From: Kribbella soli
GTDB lineage: Bacteria; Actinomycetota; Actinomycetes; Propionibacteriales; Kribbellaceae
Reading direction: 5' to 3'
Assembly (NCBI RefSeq): GCF_004331345.1
Contig: NZ_SJJZ01000001.1
Span: forward strand, 806,001 to 870,000
DNA length: 64,000 bases
The stretch's first letter is position 1. Every line of letters begins with the position of its first letter. Both the position numbers and the translations under genes were made by a program. Below are positions 1-8,501 of this stretch, in pieces. The notes under the pieces are model-generated. The model did not search any database. It was not told the DNA's origin and worked only from the letters and a program-made list of their open reading frames with translations.

Positions 1-1895
1 TAGCGTGCCCGCAGTACCGCCTCGTTGCCGGTCCGGACCCGGTCCTCGTCGACCGAACCGTTGGCCACGGCAACGAAGTGCGGCAACAGCTTGCCGTCAC
101 CGTCGCGGACCGGCAGGTAGCGCTGGTGCTTGCGCATCACGGTCGTGAGGATCTCGCTCGGCAGGTCCAGGTAGTCGGCCGCGAAGCCGCCCAGGATCGG
201 CGTCGGCTCCTCGATCAGGTTGACGATCTGGTCGACCAGCGCGGACTCGCCGTCGACGTCGACCGTACCGCCGACACCCTTCGACAACTCAGCCGCGGCC
301 TCGATGATCTGCGCCCGCCGACGAGCCGGATCGGCTTCGATCCCGTGGATCCGGAGCAGGTCCAGGTAGCCCTCGGCCGACGCGATCTCGACCTTCGGCT
401 GCGCGGCGGTCCGGTGCACCCGCGTCGTCCGTCCGGCCGCGAGGCTCGAGACGGAGACCGGGACGATCTCGTCGCCGAGCAGCGCGACCAGCCAGCGGAT
501 CGGGCGGGTGAACGACAGCTTGGCGTCGTTCCACCGCATGTTCTTGTCCGAACGCAGGCCCGCGACGATCTCGCTCAGTACGCCGCTCAACACCTCGGCC
601 GCACCGCGGCCCGGATCCGGCTTGGTCACCGCGACGTACTCGACGCCGTCGACATCCAGGTCGTGCAGCTCGGTCGGCTCCACTTTCTGACCGCGGGCGA
701 ACCCGGCGGCGGCTTTGGTGAGGTTGCCGTCGGCGTCGTACGCGGCCGCCTTCTTCGGACCACGCACCACCCGCTCGGCATCCGGCTCACCGGCCTGGAC
801 GGAGGCGACGAAGGCGACCACGCGGCGCGGGGTTGCGTACGTCGTGATTGCGCCGTGCTCGAGCCGCGTCGCGGCCAGCTTCTCCTCCAGCGCAGCCTGC
901 ACCGCCGCGGCGGTCTTCGTGACCTCGGACGGCGGCATCTCCTCGGTGCCGATCTCGAAGGTCAGCTGCCGGGTGCCGGTGCTCGCCGGGAACTCGGTCG
1001 GCTCCTCCGCGGCCGGCGGCAGTTCAGCCAGGCCCAGCGGGTGCTTCAGCTCCTCGCGGCGCTCGGCCCACAGCCGCGACACCTCGCGGGCCAGGGTCCG
1101 CATCCGGCCGAACGCCTTGGCGCGTTCCGTCGTACTGACGGCACCGCGGGCGTCGAGGACGTTGAACGTGTGCGAGCACCGCAGGACCTGGATGTGCGCC
1201 GGCACCGGGAGGCGGTCGTCGATCATCCGGCGGGCCTCGTTCGCGTACTCCTCGAACAAGCGCTTCTGCGATTCCACGTCCGCGTCGTCCAGGTAGTACC
1301 GGCTCATCTCGTACTCCGCCTGGCCGAACGCCTCGCCGTACGAGATGCCCGGCGCGTAGGCGATGTCCTTGAAGTGCGAGACGCCCTGCAGCGCCATCAT
1401 GATCCGCTCGATGCCGTAGGTGATCTCCACCGACACCGGGTCGAGCGTCATCCCGCCGGCCTGCTGGAAGTACGTGAACTGGGTGATCTCCAGACCGTCC
1501 AGCCAGACCTCCCAGCCCAGACCCCAGGAACCGGTCGCCGGGTTCGCCCAGTTGTCCTCGACGAACCGTACGTCGTGCGCGTCGATGTCGATTCCGAGCG
1601 CGGACAGGCTGTCCAGGAACAACTCCTGTGGGTTACCCGGGTCCGGCTTGAGCACCACCTGGAACTGGGTGTGGGTCTGCAGGCGGTTCGGGTTCTCGCC
1701 GTAGCGGCTGTCGTCCGGCCGCACACTCGGCTCGACGTACGCCACCCGCCACGGCTCCGGACCGAGCACCCGCAGGATGGTCGCCGGGTTCAGCGTTCCG
1801 GCACCGACCTCGGTGTTGAACGGCTGCACCATCATGCAGCCTCGGTCGGTCCAGTACTTCGTGAGCGCGATGAGCGCGTCCTGCATGGTGAGCAC
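1..1895 (-). CDS. glyQS: Glycyl-tRNA synthetase, fused alpha-beta (partial, 3' end outside window)
   Basis: Attaches glycine to tRNA-Gly in the cytoplasm using ATP. About 630 residues are visible. The first ~295 are a complete GlyQ-type catalytic alpha chain (QDALIALTKYWTDRGC near the N-terminus, then MMVQPFNTEVGAGTLNP and THTQFQVVLKPDP). A short linker leads into a GlyS-type beta chain near residue 310 (LTFEIGTEEMPPSE). The two chains are in one uninterrupted frame, so this is the one-polypeptide form of the alpha2beta2 enzyme. The gene runs off the left edge. The start chosen is GTG at 1895 (VLTMQDA), six bases after a GAGG; ATG at 1886 is the alternative. Most actinobacteria are known for the unrelated alpha2 enzyme, so this form is notable. 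The family call is certain; only the extent is not. Confidence 0.95.
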   Translation of the reverse strand, partial: MLTMQDALIALTKYWTDRGCMMVQPFNTEVGAGTLNPATILRVLGPEPWRVAYVEPSVRPDDSRYGENPNRLQTHTQFQVVLKPDPGNPQELFLDSLSALGIDIDAHDVRFVEDNWANPATGSWGLGWEVWLDGLEITQFTYFQQAGGMTLDPVSVEITYGIERIMMALQGVSHFKDIAYAPGISYGEAFGQAEYEMSRYYLDDADVESQKRLFEEYANEARRMIDDRLPVPAHIQVLRCSHTFNVLDARGAVSTTERAKAFGRMRTLAREVSRLWAERREELKHPLGLAELPPAAEEPTEFPASTGTRQLTFEIGTEEMPPSEVTKTAAAVQAALEEKLAATRLEHGAITTYATPRRVVAFVASVQAGEPDAERVVRGPKKAAAYDADGNLTKAAAGFARGQKVEPTELHDLDVDGVEYVAVTKPDPGRGAAEVLSGVLSEIVAGLRSDKNMRWNDAKLSFTRPIRWLVALLGDEIVPVSVSSLAAGRTTRVHRTAAQPKVEIASAEGYLDLLRIHGIEADPARRRAQIIEAAAELSKGVGGTVDVDGESALVDQIVNLIEEPTPILGGFAADYLDLPSEILTTVMRKHQRYLPVRDGDGKLLPHFVAVANGSVDEDRVRTGNEAVLRAR

Positions 1896-1941
1896 AACAA
1901 ACCTCAAGCCATCTTCCGGGGTGGTGTTCGCCCGAAGTCTA

Positions 1942-2475
1942 TTAGGCCGACGCCGGTGCTATCCCCCGGATTGCCAGCGTGAGCAACCGGTCGGCCTGAG
2001 CGGTGTCCTCGGCACTGGCCAGCGAGATGCCGTTGACCAGCTTCAGCAGGTCCTCGATCCGGACTTCCGCGGGTACGACGCCACTGCTCTGAGCGCGCTC
2101 CAGCAGCTTCCGGCCGGCCGAGATCACCCGCGCGTGTGTGTCCGAACCACAGTCCCCACTCATCACCAGCGCCGTCGCCAGACCGCGGCTGCTGGTCGCA
2201 TGCCGGACCATCGCACGCAGCCAGTTCGTCAACGCCCGCAGGGGATCCGGATCGTCGAGCAGCTCGGTCGCCTGTGCACAGACCTCGTCGACGCTGCTCC
2301 GGAACACCTCCTCCAGCAACCTGATCCGGCCGCCGAAATGCCGGTGCAGGGTCGCCGACCCGACGCCGGCCCGACGGGCGATCTCCTCCAGCGACGCGTC
2401 CGCGCCCTGCTCGGACACCACCTCGGCCGCGACCGCGACCAGGCGGTCCCGGTTCCGCTGAGCGTCAGCGCGCAT
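1942..2475 (-). CDS. TetR family transcriptional repressor
   Basis: A 177-residue one-component repressor. The N-terminal helix-turn-helix (about residues 8-52: RLVAVAAEVVSEQGADASLEEIARRAGVGSATLHRHF, read in parts) is a typical TetR_N domain; the C-terminal half is an all-helical ligand domain. The ATG at 2475 is used because it begins the TetR domain directly and is preceded by a purine-rich AAGGGAC; longer in-frame versions would run through the operator. It is transcribed divergently from the LLM oxidoreductase at 2569, with a large inverted repeat between them, so it probably represses itself and that gene. The ligand cannot be told from sequence. Confidence 0.9.
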   Translation of the reverse strand: MRADAQRNRDRLVAVAAEVVSEQGADASLEEIARRAGVGSATLHRHFGGRIRLLEEVFRSSVDEVCAQATELLDDPDPLRALTNWLRAMVRHATSSRGLATALVMSGDCGSDTHARVISAGRKLLERAQSSGVVPAEVRIEDLLKLVNGISLASAEDTAQADRLLTLAIRGIAPASA

Positions 2476-2493
2476 CGTGCCCGTCCCTTGACG

Positions 2494-2550
2494 TAAGTGG
2501 GGTGGTCCCCCATATCGTAGCCGAAGGTAAGCGGGGGGCCACCCCACTTA
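2494..2550. promoter_or_regulatory. Inverted-repeat operator between TetR and LLM oxidoreductase genes
   Basis: The arm TAAGTGGGGTGGTCCCC at 2494-2510 recurs inverted at 2535-2550 (GGGGCCACCCCACTTA), differing by one extra base. Each arm is itself a partial palindrome (GGGG..CCCC), so two repressor dimers may bind. It fills the 93-bp divergent promoter region, as expected for the autoregulated operator of the adjacent TetR. Confidence 0.75.
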
Positions 2551-2568
2551 GATCGAGGAGACTTTGTG

Positions 2569-3468
2569 ATGCGCATTGGCATGGCGTTCGGCGACGTCCG
2601 TGGACGGGCCCCGCTGACCGAGATCACCCGGCAGATCCAGGAGGCGGCCACGGCCGGGGTCGCCTCGGCCTGGGTGACGCACGGGGTGGGCTGGGACGCC
2701 CTCACCACACTGGCGGTCGCCGGCCCGACGGCTCCCGGCATCGAGCTCGGCACCGCGGTCGTACCGTTCCCCCAGCGGCACCCGCTCGTACTCGCGAAGC
2801 AGGCACTGACCGTGCAGGCGGCGATCGGCAACCGGCTCACCCTCGGCATCGGCGCCGGCATCGCCCGGATGGTCAGCACGATGTACGGGCTGCCCACCGA
2901 TCGACCGACGCGACGGATGCGTGAGTACCTCGAAGTACTGCGGCCGCTGCTCCGCGGCGAGACGGTCGACCATCACGGCGAGACGTACACGGCCGTCGGT
3001 GCGATCGACCTTCCCGGGACCGAGGCTCCGTCCGTACTGCTCGCGGCGCTCGGCCCCGCGATGTTGAAGGTCGCGGGCGAGCTCGCCGACGGCACGATCA
3101 CCTGGATGACCGGACCCCAGACACTCAGCAAGCACGTCGTACCGTCGATCACCCGAGCGTCCGGGAGCCGCACCCCGCGCATCGTGGCGGGGCTTGGTGT
3201 GTGTCTCACGTCCGCCGAGGACGCCGTACGAGCACGGTTCGCCGAGCAGTTCGGGCTGGCCGGGCAGGTCCCGGAGTACCGCGCGATGCTCGACCGGGAA
3301 GGTGTCGACGGGCCGGCCGACGTACTGATCGTCGGCGACGAGGGCTCGATCGCGAAGCAACTCGCCCAGATCGGCGACACCGGCGTGACCGACCTGATGC
3401 TGGCACCGATCGGTACGCCGGAGGAGCAGGACCGGACGACCGCCCTTCTGTCTACAGTGGTGCGGTGA
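2569..3468 (+). CDS. LLM class F420-dependent oxidoreductase
   Basis: A 299-residue TIM-barrel protein of the luciferase-like monooxygenase fold, cytoplasmic, expected to use reduced F420 or a flavin. Family features are the start MRIGMAFGD, the stretch GIELGTAVVPFPQRHP, NRLTLGIGAGIARM and the late VADGTITWMTGP-like stretch (ELADGTITWMTGP). Length and motifs resemble the TIGR03564-type F420 enzymes. GAGGAG ends at 2560, eight bases before the ATG at 2569; a GTG at 2566 is equally possible. The gene is divergent from a TetR regulator and probably induced by that regulator's ligand. Substrate unknown. Confidence 0.85.
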   Translation: MRIGMAFGDVRGRAPLTEITRQIQEAATAGVASAWVTHGVGWDALTTLAVAGPTAPGIELGTAVVPFPQRHPLVLAKQALTVQAAIGNRLTLGIGAGIARMVSTMYGLPTDRPTRRMREYLEVLRPLLRGETVDHHGETYTAVGAIDLPGTEAPSVLLAALGPAMLKVAGELADGTITWMTGPQTLSKHVVPSITRASGSRTPRIVAGLGVCLTSAEDAVRARFAEQFGLAGQVPEYRAMLDREGVDGPADVLIVGDEGSIAKQLAQIGDTGVTDLMLAPIGTPEEQDRTTALLSTVVR

Positions 3469-3545
3469 CCTCGCCCAGACATGCGGCGGTAGTTCGCTAG
3501 TTCCGTCGTCCGCTCCCCGATGCCGATCCGGCGTTCGGGTGAGCC

Positions 3546-4586
3546 GTGCTGCCCATCTTCGCTTCGCACCGGCAGGGACGACTCTTGCACCAGGTCATCA
3601 CGATCGACGACTCCATCTCCGCGGATCGGGCGCTGCGCCTGATCAGACGCGGATCGACACTTCACTGGGAGGGTGATTTCCAGAACGCCAAGCAACTCCT
3701 CGCCGCCCTCGGCCGCCGACTCCCGGCGCCGAGCGGCGGAACATTCCACGACCAGCGCCGACACCAGGCAGAACGGGTCCGCGTCCTGAACTCGTTGCTG
3801 GTTCCGCTCATCGACCACCGCATCACGCTGCGCCGCGCACCCGACGTACGGACAGCCTGTCGTGAGGCCTACGGCGCGCCCGACGGCGAGCGGTGGGTGC
3901 CACTGCGGGAGTTGCTGGGGGTGATCGGCGCGCACCAGCTCCGGCTCCGCGGCGTCTTCGTACCGGCCCTCGGCGAGCGCATCCACCCCCACTACAGCGT
4001 CTTCGCCCCCACCAGATCGGAGTACGCCGACCTCGTCGCTGACTGCCCGTTGCCGACCGGAAACACGGCGTTCGACATCGGCACCGGGACTGGACTGCTC
4101 GCCGCGATTCTGTCCAGGCGAGGCCTTCGTCGGGTAGTTGCCACGGACAACAACCCGCGGGCAATCGCGTGCGCCCGCGAGAACCTCCAACGACTGCAGG
4201 TGAACGCCACGATCGTCGAGACCGATCTGTTCCCGCCGGGGCGGGCGGATCTGATCGTCTGCAACCCGCCGTGGATCCCCGTGCCGCCGACAACCCTCCT
4301 CGACCAGGCCGTGTACGACGCGGACGGACGAATGCTCCGCGCGTTTCTCGGAACCGTCCGCGAACACCTCGAACCGGGCGGCGAAGTGTGGTTGATTCTG
4401 TCCGATCTGGCCGAGCGGCTCGAGCTCCGGGAACGGGGCGAGCTGCTGGAGATGTTTCGCGCCGGTGGACTGCAGGTCGCCGGGCGGGCCGACGTCGTAC
4501 CTCGGCACCGTCGGGCGCGGGACGGCGAGACGACCTCATTATGGCGACTGCGGTCCACCGGATTCGTGTCTACTATCGGCGGGTGA
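3546..4586 (+). CDS. Class I SAM-dependent methyltransferase, PrmC/HemK-like
   Basis: A 346-residue protein. The C-terminal half is a Rossmann methyltransferase: SAM-binding FDIGTGTGLL near residue 175, acidic VVATDNNPRAI after strand 2, and the N-methyltransferase signature CNPPWIPVPP near residue 239. NPPY/NPPW motifs mark enzymes that methylate a planar nitrogen (glutamine, adenine or guanine). The ~150-residue N-terminus is not recognised. GTG at 3546 is the first possible start because a stop codon immediately precedes the frame. Its TGA overlaps the GTG of the sigma-factor gene (GTGA), so the two are probably co-translated. The target may be protein, rRNA or a small molecule. Confidence 0.8.
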   Translation: MLPIFASHRQGRLLHQVITIDDSISADRALRLIRRGSTLHWEGDFQNAKQLLAALGRRLPAPSGGTFHDQRRHQAERVRVLNSLLVPLIDHRITLRRAPDVRTACREAYGAPDGERWVPLRELLGVIGAHQLRLRGVFVPALGERIHPHYSVFAPTRSEYADLVADCPLPTGNTAFDIGTGTGLLAAILSRRGLRRVVATDNNPRAIACARENLQRLQVNATIVETDLFPPGRADLIVCNPPWIPVPPTTLLDQAVYDADGRMLRAFLGTVREHLEPGGEVWLILSDLAERLELRERGELLEMFRAGGLQVAGRADVVPRHRRARDGETTSLWRLRSTGFVSTIGG

Positions 4587-5839
4587 CGGTTACGGATGCG
4601 CACGGGGCGGTCGACGCGGTCTGGAGGATCGAGTCGGCGCGGATCATCGCGGGCGTCGCACGGATCGTGCGGGACGTCGGACTCGCGGAGGAGCTGGCGC
4701 AGGACGCGCTGGTGGCCGCGCTGGAGCAGTGGCCCGAGTCCGGCGTACCGAACAATCCCGGCGCCTGGCTGATGGCGATCGCCAAGCGGCGGGCGATCGA
4801 CCTGATCCGGCGCAAGGACACCTATCAGCGCAAGCTCGCCGAGATGGGCCACGAGCTGGAGATCGACGGCGACAGCGTCGAGGACGACGTGGAGGCCATC
4901 CTCGAGGACCACATCGAGGACGACCTGCTCCGGCTGGTGTTCACCGCTTGTCACCCGGTGCTCACCATGGACGCCCGGGTGACACTGACACTCAAGCTGC
5001 TCGGCGGCCTGAAGACCGACGAGATCGCGCGCGCGTTCCTCGCTCCGGAGGCGACGATCGCGCAGCGCATCGTCCGCGCCAAGCGCAACCTGGCCAAGGC
5101 CGGCGTCGAGTTCGAGGTGCCGTCCGGGCCGGAGCTCCTGGAGCGGACGTCGGCGGTGCTCGAGGTCGTCTACCTGATCTACAACGAGGGGTACTCCGCG
5201 ACCGCCGGCGACGACTGGATGCGGCCGGCCCTGTGCAACGAGGCGATGCGCCTGGGCCGGCTGATCGTCGAGCTGATGCCGACGGAACCCGAAGTACTCG
5301 GCCTGCTGGCGTTGATGGAGCTGCAGTCGTCCCGCGCGAACGCACGCGTCGGGAGCGACGGCGAGCCCGTACTGCTCCTCGACCAGGACCGCCGCCGCTG
5401 GGACCGGCTGCTCATTCGCCGCGGTCTCGAGGGCATCGAACGCGCCTGGGCACTCGAGAAGCCGCCCGGCCCGTACCTCCTGCAGGCCGCGATCGCCGCC
5501 TGTCACGCCCGCGCGACCGACCCCGAGGACACCGACTGGGCCCGGATTGCCGGCCTGTACGCCGTCCTCGCACAAGTGACCCCGTCACCGGTCATCGAGC
5601 TGAACCAGGCCGTCGCGATCTCGATGGCGTTCGGCCCGGAACGTGGACTGGCCGCGGTAGACCTGCTGGCGGACGACCCGTCGCTGAAGGACTACCACCT
5701 ACTGCCGAGCGTGCGCGGCGACCTGCTGTTCAAGCTCGGCCGCATGGACGAGGCCCGCGCCGAGTTCGAGAAGGCCGCGGCTCTGACCCGCAACGAACGC
5801 GAACGCAAGCTCCTGCTGGAACGCGCCGCGGCCTGCTGA
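4583..5839 (+). CDS. ECF sigma factor with long C-terminal helical/TPR extension (ECF42-like)
   Basis: A 418-residue sigma factor. Region 2 lies at about residues 20-85 (EELAQDALVAALEQWP, then NPGAWLMAIAKRRAIDLIRR) and region 4 at about 125-180 (LKTDEIARAFLAPEATIAQRI). It is followed by a long alpha-helical domain starting LLERTSAVLEVVYLIYNEGYSA, the DUF6596/TPR-like extension. ECF sigmas are usually near 180 residues; this long form is the ECF42 type, which is normally encoded next to YCII/DGPF-domain proteins. No anti-sigma gene adjoins it. A YCII gene lies at 9348, not adjacent. The GTG at 4583 overlaps the upstream stop by four bases; an ATG at 4541 is an alternative. Confidence 0.88.
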   Translation: MTVTDAHGAVDAVWRIESARIIAGVARIVRDVGLAEELAQDALVAALEQWPESGVPNNPGAWLMAIAKRRAIDLIRRKDTYQRKLAEMGHELEIDGDSVEDDVEAILEDHIEDDLLRLVFTACHPVLTMDARVTLTLKLLGGLKTDEIARAFLAPEATIAQRIVRAKRNLAKAGVEFEVPSGPELLERTSAVLEVVYLIYNEGYSATAGDDWMRPALCNEAMRLGRLIVELMPTEPEVLGLLALMELQSSRANARVGSDGEPVLLLDQDRRRWDRLLIRRGLEGIERAWALEKPPGPYLLQAAIAACHARATDPEDTDWARIAGLYAVLAQVTPSPVIELNQAVAISMAFGPERGLAAVDLLADDPSLKDYHLLPSVRGDLLFKLGRMDEARAEFEKAAALTRNERERKLLLERAAAC

Positions 5840-5847
5840 CCAGCTGT

Positions 5848-6186
5848 CTACTTGTGCCGGCGGACCAGCCAAGCCATGACGCCGGCACCTAGGACCACGA
5901 CTCCGCCGACGGCGGCTGCGGCCTTCGGGTGGCGCCTGCTCGTCGCGGGCAGTTCCTTCATCGCCCCAGGTACTTGCTTCATCTTCTGACCCGTCTGTCC
6001 GGCCGCGTCCGACATCCGATGGCCCGCGCTCGACGCGGTCTCCTTCATCCGGTGCGGAACGTTCAGCCGCCGGGTGAGTTCCTGAACGGTGTCGGCGAGG
6101 TGCTGCCGGGTGTGCTCGAGATCCTCGCGCAGCGTCTCGCTGTCCGTCATCGGCTCGCGATCCGTGGCGTTCTTCGTGGTGGTCAT
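5848..6186 (-). CDS. DUF3618 domain membrane-anchored protein
   Basis: A 112-residue protein. The N-terminal ~55 residues are charged and helical (ETLREDLEHTRQHLADTVQEL, read in parts), matching DUF3618. Near residue 88 is a single membrane segment (AAAAVGGVVVLGAGVMAWLV) with a basic RRHK tail, so it is probably anchored with the N-terminus in the cytoplasm. The ATG overlaps the stop of the Holin-X gene (ATGA), so the pair is an operon. DUF3618 and Holin-X proteins occur together in actinobacteria and are thought to be envelope-stress or envelope-structure proteins. Function is not established. Confidence 0.85.
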   Translation of the reverse strand: MTTTKNATDREPMTDSETLREDLEHTRQHLADTVQELTRRLNVPHRMKETASSAGHRMSDAAGQTGQKMKQVPGAMKELPATSRRHPKAAAAVGGVVVLGAGVMAWLVRRHK

Positions 6187-6629
6187 GCGATGCCCTTCCC
6201 TTCCGGCTGGTGTCCCTTGAGCGCTTCCAGGTCCTCGTGCACGCCGTCGACGGCACGTTGCGGAACGGGCGGAGTGGCACGGCTGACGTGCCGCTTGCCG
6301 AGCAGAGCGGCGACGGCCGCGATTGCGAACAGCACCACCGCGACGATCAGGGCCGACAACCAGGCCGGCAACGCGGTCGCGAGTCCAAGGATCGCCGCGG
6401 CGATCAGGACGCCCAGGCCGTACAGCGCGAGCGTGCCGGCTCCGCCGAACAACCCGGCACCGACGCCGGCCTCCTTGCCCTTCTCCTTCAGTTCGGCCTT
6501 GGCGAGCTGCACCTCATCACGTACCAACTGGCTGAGGTCGCTGGTCACCTCGCTGACGAGGCCACCGATGTTCACGCTCTGACCGTTCGGTCCAGCCTCA
6601 CGCCGGACCATTTCCGGACGTGCTGTCAT
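6183..6629 (-). CDS. Phage holin family protein (actinobacterial Holin-X)
   Basis: A 148-residue inner-membrane protein with a short soluble N-terminus (VNIGGLVSEVTSDLSQLVRDEVQLAKAELKEK, read in parts) followed by two hydrophobic segments at about residues 60-80 and 88-110. This is the Holin-X layout; despite the name these are usually host proteins, and there is no phage context here. ATG at 6629 is chosen because GGGAGG lies five bases upstream; the longer frame has no such site. First gene of an operon with the DUF3618 gene. Confidence 0.85.
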   Translation of the reverse strand: MTARPEMVRREAGPNGQSVNIGGLVSEVTSDLSQLVRDEVQLAKAELKEKGKEAGVGAGLFGGAGTLALYGLGVLIAAAILGLATALPAWLSALIVAVVLFAIAAVAALLGKRHVSRATPPVPQRAVDGVHEDLEALKGHQPEGKGIA

Positions 6630-6783
6630 GACCGCCTCCCGTGCTCGGTTGCCCGCCCGGTACCCAGATGGGGCGAAAGCCACGCGACGAACGGCCGGCG
6701 AAGTGATCTGCGTCACATGGTGTCGAGTGGTCGTCCACCGTTCGACGCAGTGGTGAGATCGTCACCGACCAGGAGGAATCACC

Positions 6784-7566
6784 ATGAATACCGTCGTATC
6801 GAAGGACGGCACCACCATCGCCTACGACCGGCGCGGGAACGGGCCGGCGCTCGTTCTCGTCGACGGCGCGCTCTGCTCCCGTGCACAGGGTCCGATGCCC
6901 GACGTCGCCGAGGCGCTCGCGGACCGTTTCACCGTCTACAACTACGACCGGCGCGGGCGCGGCGACTCCGGCGACGCGGGCGACTACGCGGTCGAGCGGG
7001 AGATCGAGGACCTGGCCGCGGTGATCGAGGCGGCCGGTGGATCGGCGTACGTCTACGGCTCGTCGTCCGGCGCGGCCCTGTCATTGCGGGCGGCGGCGGC
7101 CGGGGTGCCGATCGAGAAGCTGGTCGCGTTCGAGCCGCCGTACGTCGTCGACGACAGCCGCAAGCAGATCCCGCGGAACTGGGTCGCCGACCTGCAGGCG
7201 CTCGAGCCGGGCGACGCGATCAAGTACTTCTTCACGAAGGGAATCGGGCTGCCCGGGATCTTCGTCACGATGATGAAGCTGATGCCGGCCTGGAAACCGA
7301 TGAAGGCGATCGCGCACACCCTGCCGTACGACGCCCAGGTGCTCGGCAAGAACTGCTTCGGCGACCCGATGGACACCGAGCAGTGGACACCGATCGAGCA
7401 GCCGGTGCTGGTGGTGAACGGCGGGAAGAGCCCCGGGTGGATGAAGACCTCGACGCGGGCGCTCGCGGCGGCGGTGCCGGGCGCCGGGCACACCGAAGTA
7501 CCGGGTCAGAACCACGTGATCAAGGCTGGAGCGATCGCTCCGGTGATCGCTGAGTTCTGTAAGTGA
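6784..7566 (+). CDS. Alpha/beta hydrolase
   Basis: A 260-residue single-domain alpha/beta hydrolase. The nucleophile elbow is GSSSG at residues 92-96, so Ser94 is the likely nucleophile. The oxyanion-side stretch is LVLVDGALCSR and the expected catalytic histidine is in GQNHVI near the C-terminus. AGGAGG precedes the ATG at good distance. It resembles the hydrolase at 8502-9311 on the other strand (both have Ser94 in the same elbow position), suggesting distant paralogues. Substrate unknown. It is convergent with the superoxide dismutase gene. Confidence 0.85.
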   Translation: MNTVVSKDGTTIAYDRRGNGPALVLVDGALCSRAQGPMPDVAEALADRFTVYNYDRRGRGDSGDAGDYAVEREIEDLAAVIEAAGGSAYVYGSSSGAALSLRAAAAGVPIEKLVAFEPPYVVDDSRKQIPRNWVADLQALEPGDAIKYFFTKGIGLPGIFVTMMKLMPAWKPMKAIAHTLPYDAQVLGKNCFGDPMDTEQWTPIEQPVLVVNGGKSPGWMKTSTRALAAAVPGAGHTEVPGQNHVIKAGAIAPVIAEFCK

Positions 7567-7577
7567 CGGTCGCCCAC

Positions 7578-7645
7578 GCCATCACAATCGCGCCCGCCGG
7601 CCCCGCGTGAGCGGGGAACCGGCGGGCGCGATGAATTGTGATGGC
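7578..7645. terminator. Strong bidirectional hairpin between convergent genes
   Basis: Arms 7578-7600 and 7619-7645 pair almost completely (GCCATCACAAT plus CGCGCCCGCCGG), with a four-base insertion ATGA on the right. Inside them CCCCGC GTGA GCGGGG forms a second perfect hairpin. There is no U tract. It separates the convergent hydrolase and sod genes. Confidence 0.75.
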
Positions 7646-7663
7646 CTGGGCGTCCGCGGTGGA

Positions 7664-8290
7664 TCAGGCGCCGGTGATCAGGGCGCCGGCGCCGGAGCGG
7701 GCCGCGTCGAAGCGAGCCTGGGCGTCCGCCCAGTTCACGACGTTCCACCACGCCTTGACGTAGTCGGGCTTCACGTTCTTGTACTGCAGGTAGAACGCGT
7801 GCTCCCACATGTCCAGCATCGCGATCGGGATCTGGCCGGCCGGCAGGTTGCCCTGCTGGTCGTAGAGCTGGTGGATCAGCAGCTGACCACCCAGCGCGTC
7901 CCAGCCGAGAATCGCCCAGCCGGAGCCCTGGATCGTGGTCGCGCTCGCGGTGAAGTTGGCCTGGAAGGAGTCGAACGACCCGAAGAACTCGTCGATCGCC
8001 GCACCCAGCTCGCCGTCCGGCTTGTCGCCACCGTCCGGCGACAGGTTCTTCCAGAAGATCGAGTGGTTCACGTGCCCACCGAGGTTGAAGGCAAGCGTCT
8101 TCTCCAGCCCGACGATCGCGCCGAAGTCACCCTTGTCGCGGGCCTCGGCCAGCTTGTCCAGGGTGTCGTTCAGACCCTTCACGTAGGTCGCGTGGTGCTT
8201 GTCGTGGTGCAGCTCCATGATCTCGCCCGCGATGCTCGGCGCGAGCGCGCTGTAGTCGTAGGGGAGGTCGGGAAGCGTGTACGTGGTCAA
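7664..8290 (-). CDS. sodA: Superoxide dismutase, Fe/Mn family
   Basis: Converts superoxide to oxygen and hydrogen peroxide in the cytoplasm. A 208-residue enzyme with the standard metal ligands: His in MELHHDKHH, His in HVNHSIFW, and Asp/His in [12 protein letters not shown]. The [19 protein letters not shown] end is typical of the family. The start chosen is TTG at 8290 ([12 protein letters not shown] follows), eight bases after GAAGGAG; homologues begin at this point. The C-terminus has a short extension [12 protein letters not shown]. Monocistronic, with hairpins or spacers on both sides. The metal (Mn or Fe) cannot be decided from what I can see. Confidence 0.95.
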   Translation of the reverse strand: MTTYTLPDLPYDYSALAPSIAGEIMELHHDKHHATYVKGLNDTLDKLAEARDKGDFGAIVGLEKTLAFNLGGHVNHSIFWKNLSPDGGDKPDGELGAAIDEFFGSFDSFQANFTASATTIQGSGWAILGWDALGGQLLIHQLYDQQGNLPAGQIPIAMLDMWEHAFYLQYKNVKPDYVKAWWNVVNWADAQARFDAARSGAGALITGA

Positions 8291-8501
8291 CTCTGCTCCT
8301 TCGTCGGGGCCCCGCGAGGGCCGATATCTGCGATGTCCTGGGTCAGCGACACCAGCTTGAAACTTCAACCACGGTTGAGGTCAAGACGCCACGCTGGCGA
8401 ACGCAGCAGACCGGTGCCCGGCGCGACCGCTTTCACACCCCAGCGCACGCACCGGACACCCCCAGCTTCACATACTCCACCCGACGACCCACGGGCGAGT
8501 C

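Noticed and set aside
78..1982. 634-residue open frame on the plus strand
   Set aside because: It is antisense to the clear glycyl-tRNA synthetase reading on the minus strand; its composition (Arg/His/Leu/Val-rich) is that of a high-GC shadow frame.
6183..6629. Prophage remnant suggested by a holin-family protein
   Set aside because: No integrase, capsid or lysin genes nearby; Holin-X proteins are ordinary actinobacterial membrane proteins.
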